Origin: Schizochytrium sp. TIO01
Lineage: Eukaryota > Sar > Bigyra > Thraustochytrida > Thraustochytriidae
Assembly: GCA_004764695.1 (NCBI GenBank)
Contig: SMSO01000025.1
Span: 1,287,102 to 1,351,101 of the forward strand
Direction of reading: 5' to 3'
DNA length: 64,000 nucleotides
Of the stretch, positions 32,186-41,354 are shown piece by piece; the first letter of the stretch is position 1; each line of letters starts with the position of its first letter. The position numbers were made by a program, and so were the translations under genes. Under the pieces are notes generated by a model that saw only the letters and a list, made by a program, of their open reading frames with translations, was not told the DNA's origin and made no database searches.

Positions 32186-33802
32186 ATGGCGTCAATGCGG
32201 CGCAGTTTAGCGAAAAGCTTGTCACGCTTTAGCCGGCGCAAGAGCAAGGAAATAGCAGTGAAGGAGATTGTGGACTTTCGTGGCATCAGCTTACATAAAC
32301 TTCAAGAAATTTGTGCGGCTGTTGCCTCGCAGGAGTTGGCACCCGAGGTGCGGCTCTTCAGGCTCACAGGCGAACTAGCTGGACGAAGTGACATCCCTAT
32401 AGGCACCAGTATTAAACTATTACAAGAACTCGATTCTGGATTGGCTCAAGGATTACTTCCCTATAGTGCAGAGGTTATTGAGTTTTGTCCAGGGCAGAAT
32501 ACCGTGGAAAAGCTGAGAGAAGAATGGAGTACTGAAGATATAGCAGAACACGTGATCCTAGCACTAACACAAGATTTAGAGTCTGGAAATCAGATTTACC
32601 TTGCCACTGTGGAAGACTCCAGTGCCGTGGGGCAACCATACCAAGGTACCTTTGTGAGCCATGCAAGGTCTTCATGTTTCGCAGAACTTGTGTATAGCCT
32701 GAGCTCTCACTTGGGTTCTAAGAATGATGGCGAAATTGATGGCCAATATGTATGGATTGATGTATTTTGTACCAACCAAGTTATATTTTGTCAACAAGGA
32801 CTTTCTGAACAGCAAGAATTATCGTTTTTCCAGGCTTTAACGCAACTTATCACGAACTTTGAGAATGTCTCAATATTTTTTGACCACTGGAATTCACCAA
32901 CCCCTCTGCTTCGAACTTGGTGTGTTTGGGAGGTATTTACTTCTCTACAGTATGGGCGCTCACTTCAAGCTATTTTTGCAGATGGGCAAGAGGAAGATTT
33001 TAAGGAAGTTCTTATGAGAGATCCTGATGAAATCTCTGCGGTATCCTCCTTTCGGCTTGATGTACAACAATCACATTGCTCACTAGCGAGGGATACGTTT
33101 AGTCTTCGAAATGCATTCAATAGAACTATACAAGGTAATTATGCAGCCATCAATGTTAAAATCAACAAACAGATTGGCATCTGGGTCATGCAAATGGCTT
33201 TACAAACTATAGAACATGCACGTTCTGGGAGCGACCCTCTAGAGTTGGCCAAGGTTTTATCGCAGACTGCAAGCGTGATGGATAAATGTGGCCGCTATAC
33301 TGAGGCGCTGCTTTATTACGAAGAAGCATTAACGATCCAAAGGGAATGTCTCGGCGATTTTACTGCTGATGTAGCTACGACTCTGAACAACCTTGCATGT
33401 GTGTACGAAGAGCAGGGGCGATATGAAGATGCGCTTAATAACTACGCCGAAGTTCTTCATATCCTTGGAGACCTACTAGAAACAGAGCACCCTTATATTG
33501 CTACTACTCTAAGTAATATTGCCATGATCCACAGAATTCAAGGTGAATACGATGACTCGTTGCGCTACTATCTTCAGGCTCTCGATATTCGGAGAAAGTC
33601 TCTCGGGCATCGGGACCCTGATGTTGCCAATACGCTTAACGACATCGGCTGCGTCGAATTCGCCCAACAGCACTACCGTGAGGCACTTGAGCATTTTCAA
33701 CAAGCAGCAGAGATCAAGCAAGAAGCCTTGGGTAAAAGTCATGCATCATTTCAAACCTCCCAGGCATGGATTGATGCTTGCAAGGAACATATCAGTGAAT
33801 AG
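32186..33802 (+). CDS. TIR-like/TPR protein 2 (short member)
   Basis: A 538-residue paralogue. The frame starts at 32153 through a TTG; the first ATG is 32186 (a second lies at 32195). Residues 1-25 are rich in Arg, Lys and Ser without acidic residues and could form an amphipathic, mitochondrial-type presequence. The conserved N-terminal module starts with F-R-G-I-S-L near 31 and includes W-S-T-E-D-I. The TIR-like domain has F-V-S-H at 156-159, W-I-D at 190-192, N-Q at 197-198, D-H-W-N-S-P from 233 and W-C-V-W-E at 245-249. From about 350 to 525 there are four TPRs of the kinesin-light-chain type, ending with W-I-D-A-C. It is the most compact family member and its F-V-S-H-A segment is closest to the F-(I/V)-S-H-A motif of classic TIR domains. 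NADase or scaffold activity is unproven. Confidence 0.88.
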   Translation: MASMRRSLAKSLSRFSRRKSKEIAVKEIVDFRGISLHKLQEICAAVASQELAPEVRLFRLTGELAGRSDIPIGTSIKLLQELDSGLAQGLLPYSAEVIEFCPGQNTVEKLREEWSTEDIAEHVILALTQDLESGNQIYLATVEDSSAVGQPYQGTFVSHARSSCFAELVYSLSSHLGSKNDGEIDGQYVWIDVFCTNQVIFCQQGLSEQQELSFFQALTQLITNFENVSIFFDHWNSPTPLLRTWCVWEVFTSLQYGRSLQAIFADGQEEDFKEVLMRDPDEISAVSSFRLDVQQSHCSLARDTFSLRNAFNRTIQGNYAAINVKINKQIGIWVMQMALQTIEHARSGSDPLELAKVLSQTASVMDKCGRYTEALLYYEEALTIQRECLGDFTADVATTLNNLACVYEEQGRYEDALNNYAEVLHILGDLLETEHPYIATTLSNIAMIHRIQGEYDDSLRYYLQALDIRRKSLGHRDPDVANTLNDIGCVEFAQQHYREALEHFQQAAEIKQEALGKSHASFQTSQAWIDACKEHISE

Positions 33803-34714
33803 CTAGACTTGCTGAAATGAATACTAATAAAATAACGGGCTAAATAAAATGGCGTTTACTATATGACTCTATAAACCGACCATAATGATATGTGAATAGA
33901 CATTTAGTAAAAAGTTTAGAACATACCTTAGTTTTGTTGCAGATTAGCTTTATGTAGATGAGCGTACAGAGGTAGTTGATAAGATAGCGAACTTAGTGCA
34001 ATTGATGGATTGAAGCCTGTTGATGAGGGCAAAAGCGAAAAAGATCATATTGAGGTTATTGAGGTCATTGAGGTTCTGGATTCAGGCAGCATGAATGATT
34101 CATGCTGGACTGAAGCGCTATGTTGGGTTAGATTAGGGTTTGGGTAAGACACCTAGCTGGAGATCACTTCGATACTTTAAAGAAGCAAGAGAAGAGCATT
34201 GCAAACAGAGTTAATTCAATTACCTGTTCTAATCGAGAGAGCCAGGTTCCAGATACTTTTTTTTTTTTTTTCCCTCGGGTTTCAAAAATATCAGCGAGAA
34301 GATTTTCTGATGGCACAAATTTTTTTCAATAAATTTAGAAAAGTGAATTGGTCGATTTTTTATACCTAAATTCTACATTAGCGTTGGATTATTTAAGATT
34401 GTGCAAGGCTCACAAGTACCATTTGCCTACATTATCTAGTCAAAGGAGTTTGTGCGCCCTTTTAAATTCTAACAAACTTTCAGAATTTGCTTGAGTTCGT
34501 CAATCATTCAGGCAACTGCTTTTGCAACTTTTTAGCCCTCCATAGCACCAACAAATTTCTTGCTTTCGACCCCCCCCCCCCTCCTTTGAAAGCAAGACTT
34601 CTATGGTTAGAAAAAAATTGATTAGTTAATAGACACCTTCACAAAGGGAGTAGATATTGATTTTGACTAATAAAATTGGATCTGCTTATATACTTTGTTT
34701 CGTGCTCACTGCCT
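33803..34714. other. Convergent intergenic region with homopolymer tracts
   Basis: This AT-rich spacer lies between convergent genes. It contains a run of 15 T at 34257-34271 and a run of 12 C at 34570-34581. No gene is visible. Several AATAAA-like strings follow the upstream stop codon near 33825-33850 and may serve polyadenylation. Confidence 0.55.
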
Positions 34715-36577
34715 TTAATTAGAGTAATAATGATTTGTGATAATGACCTCTTTTACAGGCCCTTGAAACTGTAGATTGGTTGTAACGTAATGATCCAAAG
34801 AAGATAACTGTGGTTCTGTGGTGATGGAGCCTAATGATGCGCCTTTTCCTTCTTTGTTTCCATCTTTGTGAAAGTGGTTCACAATTGTCACTTTATCTAT
34901 AGGGCACAAGAAACTAATCTGCTTACCCACTCCATTGTTCAAAGAGGCTTCTGGTTTTATTGACGTATTCCTGGAAGGTTCTCTTTTTTGCCCCTTCGAA
35001 AAAGTATCACTAGCAATTTCATTGTCGCTAACCTCAGGTGCAGGGAATGGGAGATTGGTGACGGGATTCGAAAGACCTGCTTCAAAGTGGCGATTTTTGT
35101 GGTCGTCACTATTATTATCATTCATCTGTTGATCATCTTTGGCATCAGCCTCCCCTTGTTCGCTGCGGTCCGGTCTGTCCTCGCTGCTCAACTTCTCTCC
35201 ATCTTGATTGTCAGGTTCATCCTGATCAATATTGACAACATCGCCCAACTCATTGTCATTTCGCTCACTAGATGCGAAATACTTTTCTTTCTTTATGATA
35301 TCCATAGTGGGTGGTTTAACATCATCTTGCTTCTTTCCGTCGCGGGAACCGCCTATCTTTCTAGTGTTGTCTAGCTTGGTCGTATCCTGCTCACTTTCTG
35401 AGACCATGACATTGAATTGTTGATCCTCTAATTTCTTAGGCGATGGATTTAGTTTAGACCTCCTCCTTGAACGAATGAATAAAGGCTGCTGTTCATCATT
35501 ACTACTATCAGAAAGTTGTAATAGAACTACTTTCTTGGCATTTGCATTTGTATCTTTGACCTTATCTTCATTTTCAACCTTATTTGCATCCTCGACCTTA
35601 TCTTCAACCTTATCTTCATCTTCAACGTCTATATTTTCTGCGAAGATTGAATCATCGGTTTCTTTTCTACCAAGACTTCCAATACTTCTTTTCCTTTTTC
35701 TATCTTTCCTTTCGTCCTTTGACACAAGACTGTCGCTAACCTTGTCACTATCCACAACACCGTTACCATCTTTCCCGTCTCCATCTTCGTCCTGATCATC
35801 ATCTGCATCGTCTCTGCCCTCGAAGTCAAGCACAACGACGCTTGATTCTCCACTCATACTAGCCATGTCATCCTCATCTCCCTTTTTGATATTTTCTTTT
35901 GCGGAGTTTTGTGTTGTTCGTCTTCCGCCTCCATGTTCAGTACATTTGCCACCACCTCTACTGAACTTAGTACAACCATCCACTTTACAACGCCGTCCAC
36001 CTCCATGCGCGTTGCATTTGCCACCACCCTTATCATATTTGTCACAGCCATCTACTTGGCACCTTCTGCCACCTCCATGATCTTTACACTTGCCTCCTTG
36101 TAATGCCCGTTCTTCGCAGTCAGGAATGCAGCACCGCTTACCACCTCCATGCTGTCTGCACTTTCCTCCAGGTAAAGCAATTTTTTCACAATCAGGCTCA
36201 AGACATTTATTGCTACCGCCGTGACTTGAGCAGAAGCCATTCTTAAGAGCATCTTTGTCACAATCGGGCTCTTTGCACGTCTCGTTCCCCCCTCCATGCT
36301 CAGCACATCTGCCATTTGGACGAGCTGCTCTCCGGCAGTTCTCCTTGTTGCACTCCTTGACGCCTCCATGATTAGGGCAATTATTGCCTCTAATGACGTG
36401 CTCTTCACAGTTTTCATGCTGGCACTTCTTGCGTTCGTCGTGCTCCCTACACTTTCCCTTTGAAAGCGCTATATTTTGGCACTCAGGATGTTTGCATCTC
36501 TTGCCACCTCCATGAGCTCTACAGAAGCCGCCGCCCTGATTGTGTTTGTCACAGCTGGGAAACTTGCATCTCGACAT
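34715..36577 (-). CDS. Protein with nine Cys/His HGGG repeats and an acidic tail
   Basis: A 620-residue protein, ATG at 36575-36577. Residues 4 to about 222 are nine tandem units of ~24 residues with the pattern C-x4-C, then about seven residues, then C-x2-H-G-G-G. Three cysteines and a histidine per unit could bind one zinc each. Repeats of this kind occur in Arabidopsis WRKY19 and in many protist proteins, which automatic annotation often labels WRKY19-like; no WRKY domain is present here. Residues ~225-560 are very acidic, Ser/Asp/Lys-rich and disordered, with a short D-K-V-E-D repeat. The final ~65 residues contain two related segments (K-V-T-I-V-N-H-F and E-V-I-I-T-N-H-Y), a possible small duplicated beta motif. 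Nucleic-acid or protein binding, perhaps nuclear, is likely but unproven. It lies on the opposite strand inside the TIR-like/TPR array. Confidence 0.85.
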   Translation of the reverse strand: MSRCKFPSCDKHNQGGGFCRAHGGGKRCKHPECQNIALSKGKCREHDERKKCQHENCEEHVIRGNNCPNHGGVKECNKENCRRAARPNGRCAEHGGGNETCKEPDCDKDALKNGFCSSHGGSNKCLEPDCEKIALPGGKCRQHGGGKRCCIPDCEERALQGGKCKDHGGGRRCQVDGCDKYDKGGGKCNAHGGGRRCKVDGCTKFSRGGGKCTEHGGGRRTTQNSAKENIKKGDEDDMASMSGESSVVVLDFEGRDDADDDQDEDGDGKDGNGVVDSDKVSDSLVSKDERKDRKRKRSIGSLGRKETDDSIFAENIDVEDEDKVEDKVEDANKVENEDKVKDTNANAKKVVLLQLSDSSNDEQQPLFIRSRRRSKLNPSPKKLEDQQFNVMVSESEQDTTKLDNTRKIGGSRDGKKQDDVKPPTMDIIKKEKYFASSERNDNELGDVVNIDQDEPDNQDGEKLSSEDRPDRSEQGEADAKDDQQMNDNNSDDHKNRHFEAGLSNPVTNLPFPAPEVSDNEIASDTFSKGQKREPSRNTSIKPEASLNNGVGKQISFLCPIDKVTIVNHFHKDGNKEGKGASLGSITTEPQLSSLDHYVTTNLQFQGPVKEVIITNHYYSN

Positions 36578-37880
36578 CTCTCCTAGGGCTTTCAGATGCT
36601 TTGAAGTATGTCGGACGCGTGCGTGGCAATGTTTTGTTTCGCGACAAACTTGTGTTGCACCTAAGGCACGTGCGCTCTCCCAAGCAAGAAAGCTAGCCAG
36701 CCAGCCAGCCAGCCAGGCAGGCAGGTCTCCAAGTTGTACAGATGTAGTATCGCTGCGACTCCGTCCCTGATGTGCTTAGATGGTCCTTCGTGGCTTGCGG
36801 GTTTGCACTGGGAATGGTGCTGCTTCACTCTCTTAAAACAGACAAGACTTAACTTAGTTATCATGGAGTCTAATTAGTACCCTAGCAGTATGATCGCCTA
36901 GTACATGCTGGAATACGGTCTAATAGCTCACGAATTTGAGAGCGCCTAACATAAGGCAGGCGAAATACAACGATTGGTAAGTACAGTATGATCTCCAAGA
37001 ACAGAGAAAATTCGGCTCGTGTTCGTGGTGGCATAGTGTTTTTACTCGATGAGTGGAATAGAGTCAAACGAAGTCCCTTTTAGATGTAATTTTCACTAGA
37101 GGTGGAACTAGATAGCCCTGGTAAGGTAAGTAAGTTGGTTGCAAAGGCTTTGTCAGGGGGCAGACGTCCTCGAAAATTCTGACTTCGTTGCACCAGGCAG
37201 CTTTTGGGGGTGGGCTGTGAGATATGCATACATGGTCATTCTATAAGATCTGCTCAGGGAAAACGATGTACGACTATTTTTCTCTAAATGTCACGATGCT
37301 TATATTATATGACTCTTGCGCTGTATGTCACCATAGAACTTGTTCGCAACAGTGTCTTCCCTAGAGTCTTGTTTACCTTGCACGTGATCCGACAACTTGA
37401 GAGTTTGTCAAACCTGACTTTGTGAATTTACGATGAGGTTAGGCAAAGTTTGCATAGAGTCGAGCAGAGGGCGGGAACCAAATGATTCCCTTACCAATGG
37501 TAGGGAAGCTAGCAGCTAGCGATAGTTAGTAGATCTAGTATGGCGGCTGCACCTGTCCCTAGCTAGAAAATCCACTTTTTTATTTTTCTTCCAATTTGGG
37601 AGTTAAAAAGAATATCTAACTTTGACCTTTTAATCACCGCTGACTGAAACTGAAAAACGAAGGTATATGCCTGATCAATGTTACACGTGGCGCAGACCAG
37701 TATCTAGCACCGAGTGCACGCCTTTACCGAGGTTCTGGCCCTTCTGTGTCGTGCAGAAGAGGAGGCTTGCATCGATTACTGCTGTTGCTTCATGATCTAG
37801 TTGTACATGAATCACCATCCACAACTCTTAAGAAGTTAGCAGGCTAGAAAAGAGAAGCATACGGCAAGAACCCTTACAGC
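36578..37880. other. Divergent intergenic region between the HGGG-repeat gene and TIR-like/TPR gene 3
   Basis: About 1.3 kb separates two genes transcribed away from each other, so both promoters should be here. A short CCAG/GCAG tetranucleotide tract lies at 36692-36725. No gene is supported. Confidence 0.5.
36692..36725. repeat. CCAG/GCAG tetranucleotide microsatellite
   Basis: About eight CCAG and GCAG units in the leader or promoter region of the HGGG-repeat gene. Confidence 0.75.
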
Positions 37881-40859
37881 ATGGAATATAAATTCACAGA
37901 TGACCTGAACAAATATGCAGATGATCTGGAAAAGCTCGGATCTGACGCCAATACCAAACAGATTATTGCTTTTCGAGGTATCAGTCTCTATGCGCTGCAA
38001 AAAATAAATAACCTTGTGCAAAACGGAACCTTGGCAAAGGGAATTGAGCTTTATGTAGCCACCCAAGACCTGAATGATGAAGTCAAGATAGGTAAAACAA
38101 TCAAACTTGAGACGCATGGAGATGGGGACTGTGCGTTCGGGAAAGTCCCTTTCACTAAAAAAAAACATCTTGTGGAATTCCATCCTCAAAGGACTGCCGT
38201 CTTCAAACCCCGGCGAGATTGGACCACAGAAGACGTTTGCGAGTATGTTGTGATGCCTGCAACACAAAATTGGAAAGAATTCCCTACGTTTCTTGACTAT
38301 CTGTCCTCCAAAGCACTTGCTGAATTTGGATTGGATGACAATTGTATCGGAGAAGAAAACCAAGGTTACTTTGTAAGCCAATCTAGGTCGTGCAGATTTG
38401 CTGAAATGGTAGCAGCACTCGAAGATCAAATGCAAAACGAACCTGAAGAAAAAAGGTTTTATTGGCTTGATATCTTTTGTGCTAACCAGCCCGTCCTGAC
38501 AGATCGATCGACACTAGAGATTCCACCTGAAATTGATCATATCAGGTGGAAGGTAATCATTTTTGGTATGCATAAAGCAGTACTTGACTTTGAGGCCTCG
38601 ACCATTTTTATCGATCGTTGGGACGACCCCGCACCCTTAAAGAGATCCTGGTGTGTATGGGAGATTTATGGTTCTATTCGTTACAAACGGCCCATGAAGA
38701 TAACTTTTGCACCAGGTCAAGCAGCGAAGTACATCGAAACTTTGCTCGATGAAGAGCAAGACATTTCAACAATTCTCGCTGAGGAGTTTGATATGCGCAA
38801 CTCTGATGCTTTTGGCGATGTAAAAGAGAAAATCGATGCCGCAGTAGAGGAAATTATTGAAGGTGGCTTTGTGACTTTGAATGCAACTATAAATGTTCAA
38901 ATTCGAGAGTGGCTTGAAGAAATTGCAGATATGGCAATCCGAATTGCACGCGAACAGGCCCGGCAAGAGACCGTTGCTGAGCTCTGTGAGCGCTCAGGTA
39001 CCCTTCTTCGAGATCATGGAGCTTATCAAAGGGCTCTAGACTACTTCAAAGAAGCGCGAGACATATACGCGAGTAGCGAAACTCTTTCATCGTGCCATGA
39101 AGTTGAGATTCGCATTCTCAATAATATGGCAAGCGTTTATATGATGCTAGACCGAGCTCCTGAAGCTCTGCACATTTATGAAGAGGCCCGGGATATCCTT
39201 GTCGAGAAGCTAGGGCCGCACAATATTCTGCTTGCTAAAGTCCACACCAACATTGGTTCTGCACAGACAAGTCTGGCTCAGTACCAGCAGGCGCTGCATA
39301 GTTTTGAACGTGCAGAATTAATTGAAATAGAAGTTGAAAAGGGGATGTCTCATCAGATGGCAGTCATCCTTAACAACAAAGCCAAGGCACATGTTGCTCT
39401 TGAACAATACCCTAAAGCTCTAGATCTCGCGCTTCATTCGTTTGAAATTATGAAGGAGAATCGTGTACCTCGACATCCCGAAGTGGGTATTGCTCTATGC
39501 AATCTTGCTGATATTTGTGTTGAATGCCATCGGTACAAAGAGGCCTTAGACCACTGTGCAGCAGCCCGTGAAATCCTGGAAGAGAGCTTAGGTGCGAAAC
39601 ACCCCACATTCATTCGTGTCCTTGAGGTGAATGGCAATGTTAATCGGCGTTTAGGTTCATACCAAGAAGCATTAAACGCATTTCAGAAGGCTCGGACAAT
39701 TGCAGTAAAGAATTATGGTGAATCTCATACAGAAGTTGCCAAACAAGATAACAATATCGCTGTCATCTACCTATCTCAAGGAAACTACAGCCTGGCCCGC
39801 AAGGCTTTTGAAAATTCGCTTCGTATCTATGCAAATACCATTGGATGCGACCATCATTATGCACGAATCTCGTCGAGGGGGCTCGCTTCTGTGTACAAGC
39901 ATGAGAAGAGGTATGAGAAAGCACGTGCCATTCTGGAAGGTTTGTTCAAACAGATCATCACAAAGTATCAGAATAATCAGCACCCAGAGATTGCTGCGAC
40001 GCTTCATACGTGGGCCGATGTTGAATCTGCAGCGGGAAATGATGAGATCGCAACACGGTTTTATCTCAAAGCCCTTGAAATTCAAAAAGCAGCTTTCGGC
40101 AATTCTCATCCTGACGTTGGATCTACACTCTGCAGCATTGCAGAAATGTATAAGAAAATGGGGATTTTCGAGGGCGCCTACGATTACTACAACCAAGCAT
40201 TGAAAGTTCGAGAACTCTACTTTGGGCCTTCCCACCGTCGTGTTGCTATCACCAAATACAGAATCGGAGAAGTTCATATGGCAGATGTGGAAAGATCTCC
40301 CAATTCTCAACAACACCAACAACAACACTTGCAATTTGCAACACGCATATATTTAGATGCCCTTAGCCAACAAGATAGATGTTCAGAAAGTGAAAGAGAC
40401 TATCAAGTCATGGGGAACTTGAGCTCTGCATTGGCAAAGATTTATGCATGCCGCGGCGAATTTAATAAAGCCCTGGACTATAGCAAACGGTCGATTGCTG
40501 AGATGACGAAAGCTTTTGAAAACCACCAACACAATGAGACCTTGGCTGAAGACCGTGCTGGGACTTACAACAACACTGCGCATCTATATGTGCAAATGCG
40601 TGATTTTTCGAAGGCCCGAGACTGCGCTCTCCAGGCCCAATTTATAATTAAGAAACATCTGGGCTCACAACACCCTCGGCTACCTCAAGCAACTAAAAGT
40701 ATTGGCGTCATTTATGCCCAGCAAGGGCTCTTCGCAGATGCGCTGAAGTACTATAACCAAGCACTTGAATTGAGCAAAGTTCTTTTTGGAGCTGCAGACA
40801 AGCGTACAACAGCAATCGCAAACGAACTTGAGCAGGTGCGTAGCTTTTCTACTCGTTAA
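37881..40859 (+). CDS. TIR-like/TPR protein 3
   Basis: A 992-residue paralogue with an ATG start; no intron is needed. Conserved N-terminal module at ~28-135 (F-R-G-I-S-L at 31-36, W-T-T-E-D-V at 114-119, then P-A-T). The TIR-like domain has F-V-S-Q at 164-167, W-L-D at 195-197, N-Q at 202-203, D-R-W-D-D-P at 245-250 and W-C-V-W-E at 257-261. A helical linker follows to ~360. TPRs of the kinesin-light-chain type fill ~364-985, roughly fourteen units, with a divergent Gln/His-rich stretch near 810-820. Unlike the other three it lacks the W-I-x-A-C C-terminal cap and ends in a short polar tail. The long TPR superhelix is expected to bind proteins or peptides. It shares orientation with, and is closest in layout to, gene 4 immediately downstream, suggesting tandem duplication. 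Confidence 0.9.
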   Translation: MEYKFTDDLNKYADDLEKLGSDANTKQIIAFRGISLYALQKINNLVQNGTLAKGIELYVATQDLNDEVKIGKTIKLETHGDGDCAFGKVPFTKKKHLVEFHPQRTAVFKPRRDWTTEDVCEYVVMPATQNWKEFPTFLDYLSSKALAEFGLDDNCIGEENQGYFVSQSRSCRFAEMVAALEDQMQNEPEEKRFYWLDIFCANQPVLTDRSTLEIPPEIDHIRWKVIIFGMHKAVLDFEASTIFIDRWDDPAPLKRSWCVWEIYGSIRYKRPMKITFAPGQAAKYIETLLDEEQDISTILAEEFDMRNSDAFGDVKEKIDAAVEEIIEGGFVTLNATINVQIREWLEEIADMAIRIAREQARQETVAELCERSGTLLRDHGAYQRALDYFKEARDIYASSETLSSCHEVEIRILNNMASVYMMLDRAPEALHIYEEARDILVEKLGPHNILLAKVHTNIGSAQTSLAQYQQALHSFERAELIEIEVEKGMSHQMAVILNNKAKAHVALEQYPKALDLALHSFEIMKENRVPRHPEVGIALCNLADICVECHRYKEALDHCAAAREILEESLGAKHPTFIRVLEVNGNVNRRLGSYQEALNAFQKARTIAVKNYGESHTEVAKQDNNIAVIYLSQGNYSLARKAFENSLRIYANTIGCDHHYARISSRGLASVYKHEKRYEKARAILEGLFKQIITKYQNNQHPEIAATLHTWADVESAAGNDEIATRFYLKALEIQKAAFGNSHPDVGSTLCSIAEMYKKMGIFEGAYDYYNQALKVRELYFGPSHRRVAITKYRIGEVHMADVERSPNSQQHQQQHLQFATRIYLDALSQQDRCSESERDYQVMGNLSSALAKIYACRGEFNKALDYSKRSIAEMTKAFENHQHNETLAEDRAGTYNNTAHLYVQMRDFSKARDCALQAQFIIKKHLGSQHPRLPQATKSIGVIYAQQGLFADALKYYNQALELSKVLFGAADKRTTAIANELEQVRSFSTR

Positions 40860-41354
40860 GACAGTGCTCTGCACAGGACTCGTATTTCTCTGAGGTAAAC
40901 CCATTTTCAATGCTTCATATCTTGCTAAATTCCTAGGTCCCAACTTGTGCAAAATCGATAAAGGCACTTCTTCTCTTTCAAAGCTCAAACGAAGTTGACC
41001 CTACATACGACTTATCTAATAGTCCGAAAGACATCGTTTCTCAATTATTATTATTAAAAATTAAAAATTATACACTATATAGTATATGTACAGTATATAT
41101 CTTAAGTGATGAAGAAAATTAAAATTAATATCATTATATTATATATAATTGTTTTATTTTAAAATTATTTTAGGAAAGAAAAGAAAGAAAGAAAAAAGCC
41201 ATTGTAAATCCTGATTCATGGACGGTCAATCAATTTTCAAACAACCAAACTAGCAACTCGAGCGAGCGCGTGAGCAAGCAAACATCGCACTTACAGGGAT
41301 TAGACAGGTAGACACACTAGGCGGCGGCTACCGACCTTTCCACCCACTTCAAGC
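40860..41354. other. Intergenic region between TIR-like/TPR genes 3 and 4
   Basis: A short spacer between two same-strand paralogues. It holds an AT-rich low-complexity block at about 41040-41200 (ATTA, TATA and AAAG strings), followed by the leader of gene 4. No gene is seen. Confidence 0.6.

Noticed and set aside
34128-34148. Telomere-like string TTAGATTAGGGTTTGGG
   Set aside because: A single imperfect copy with no tandem array; expected by chance in AT-rich DNA.
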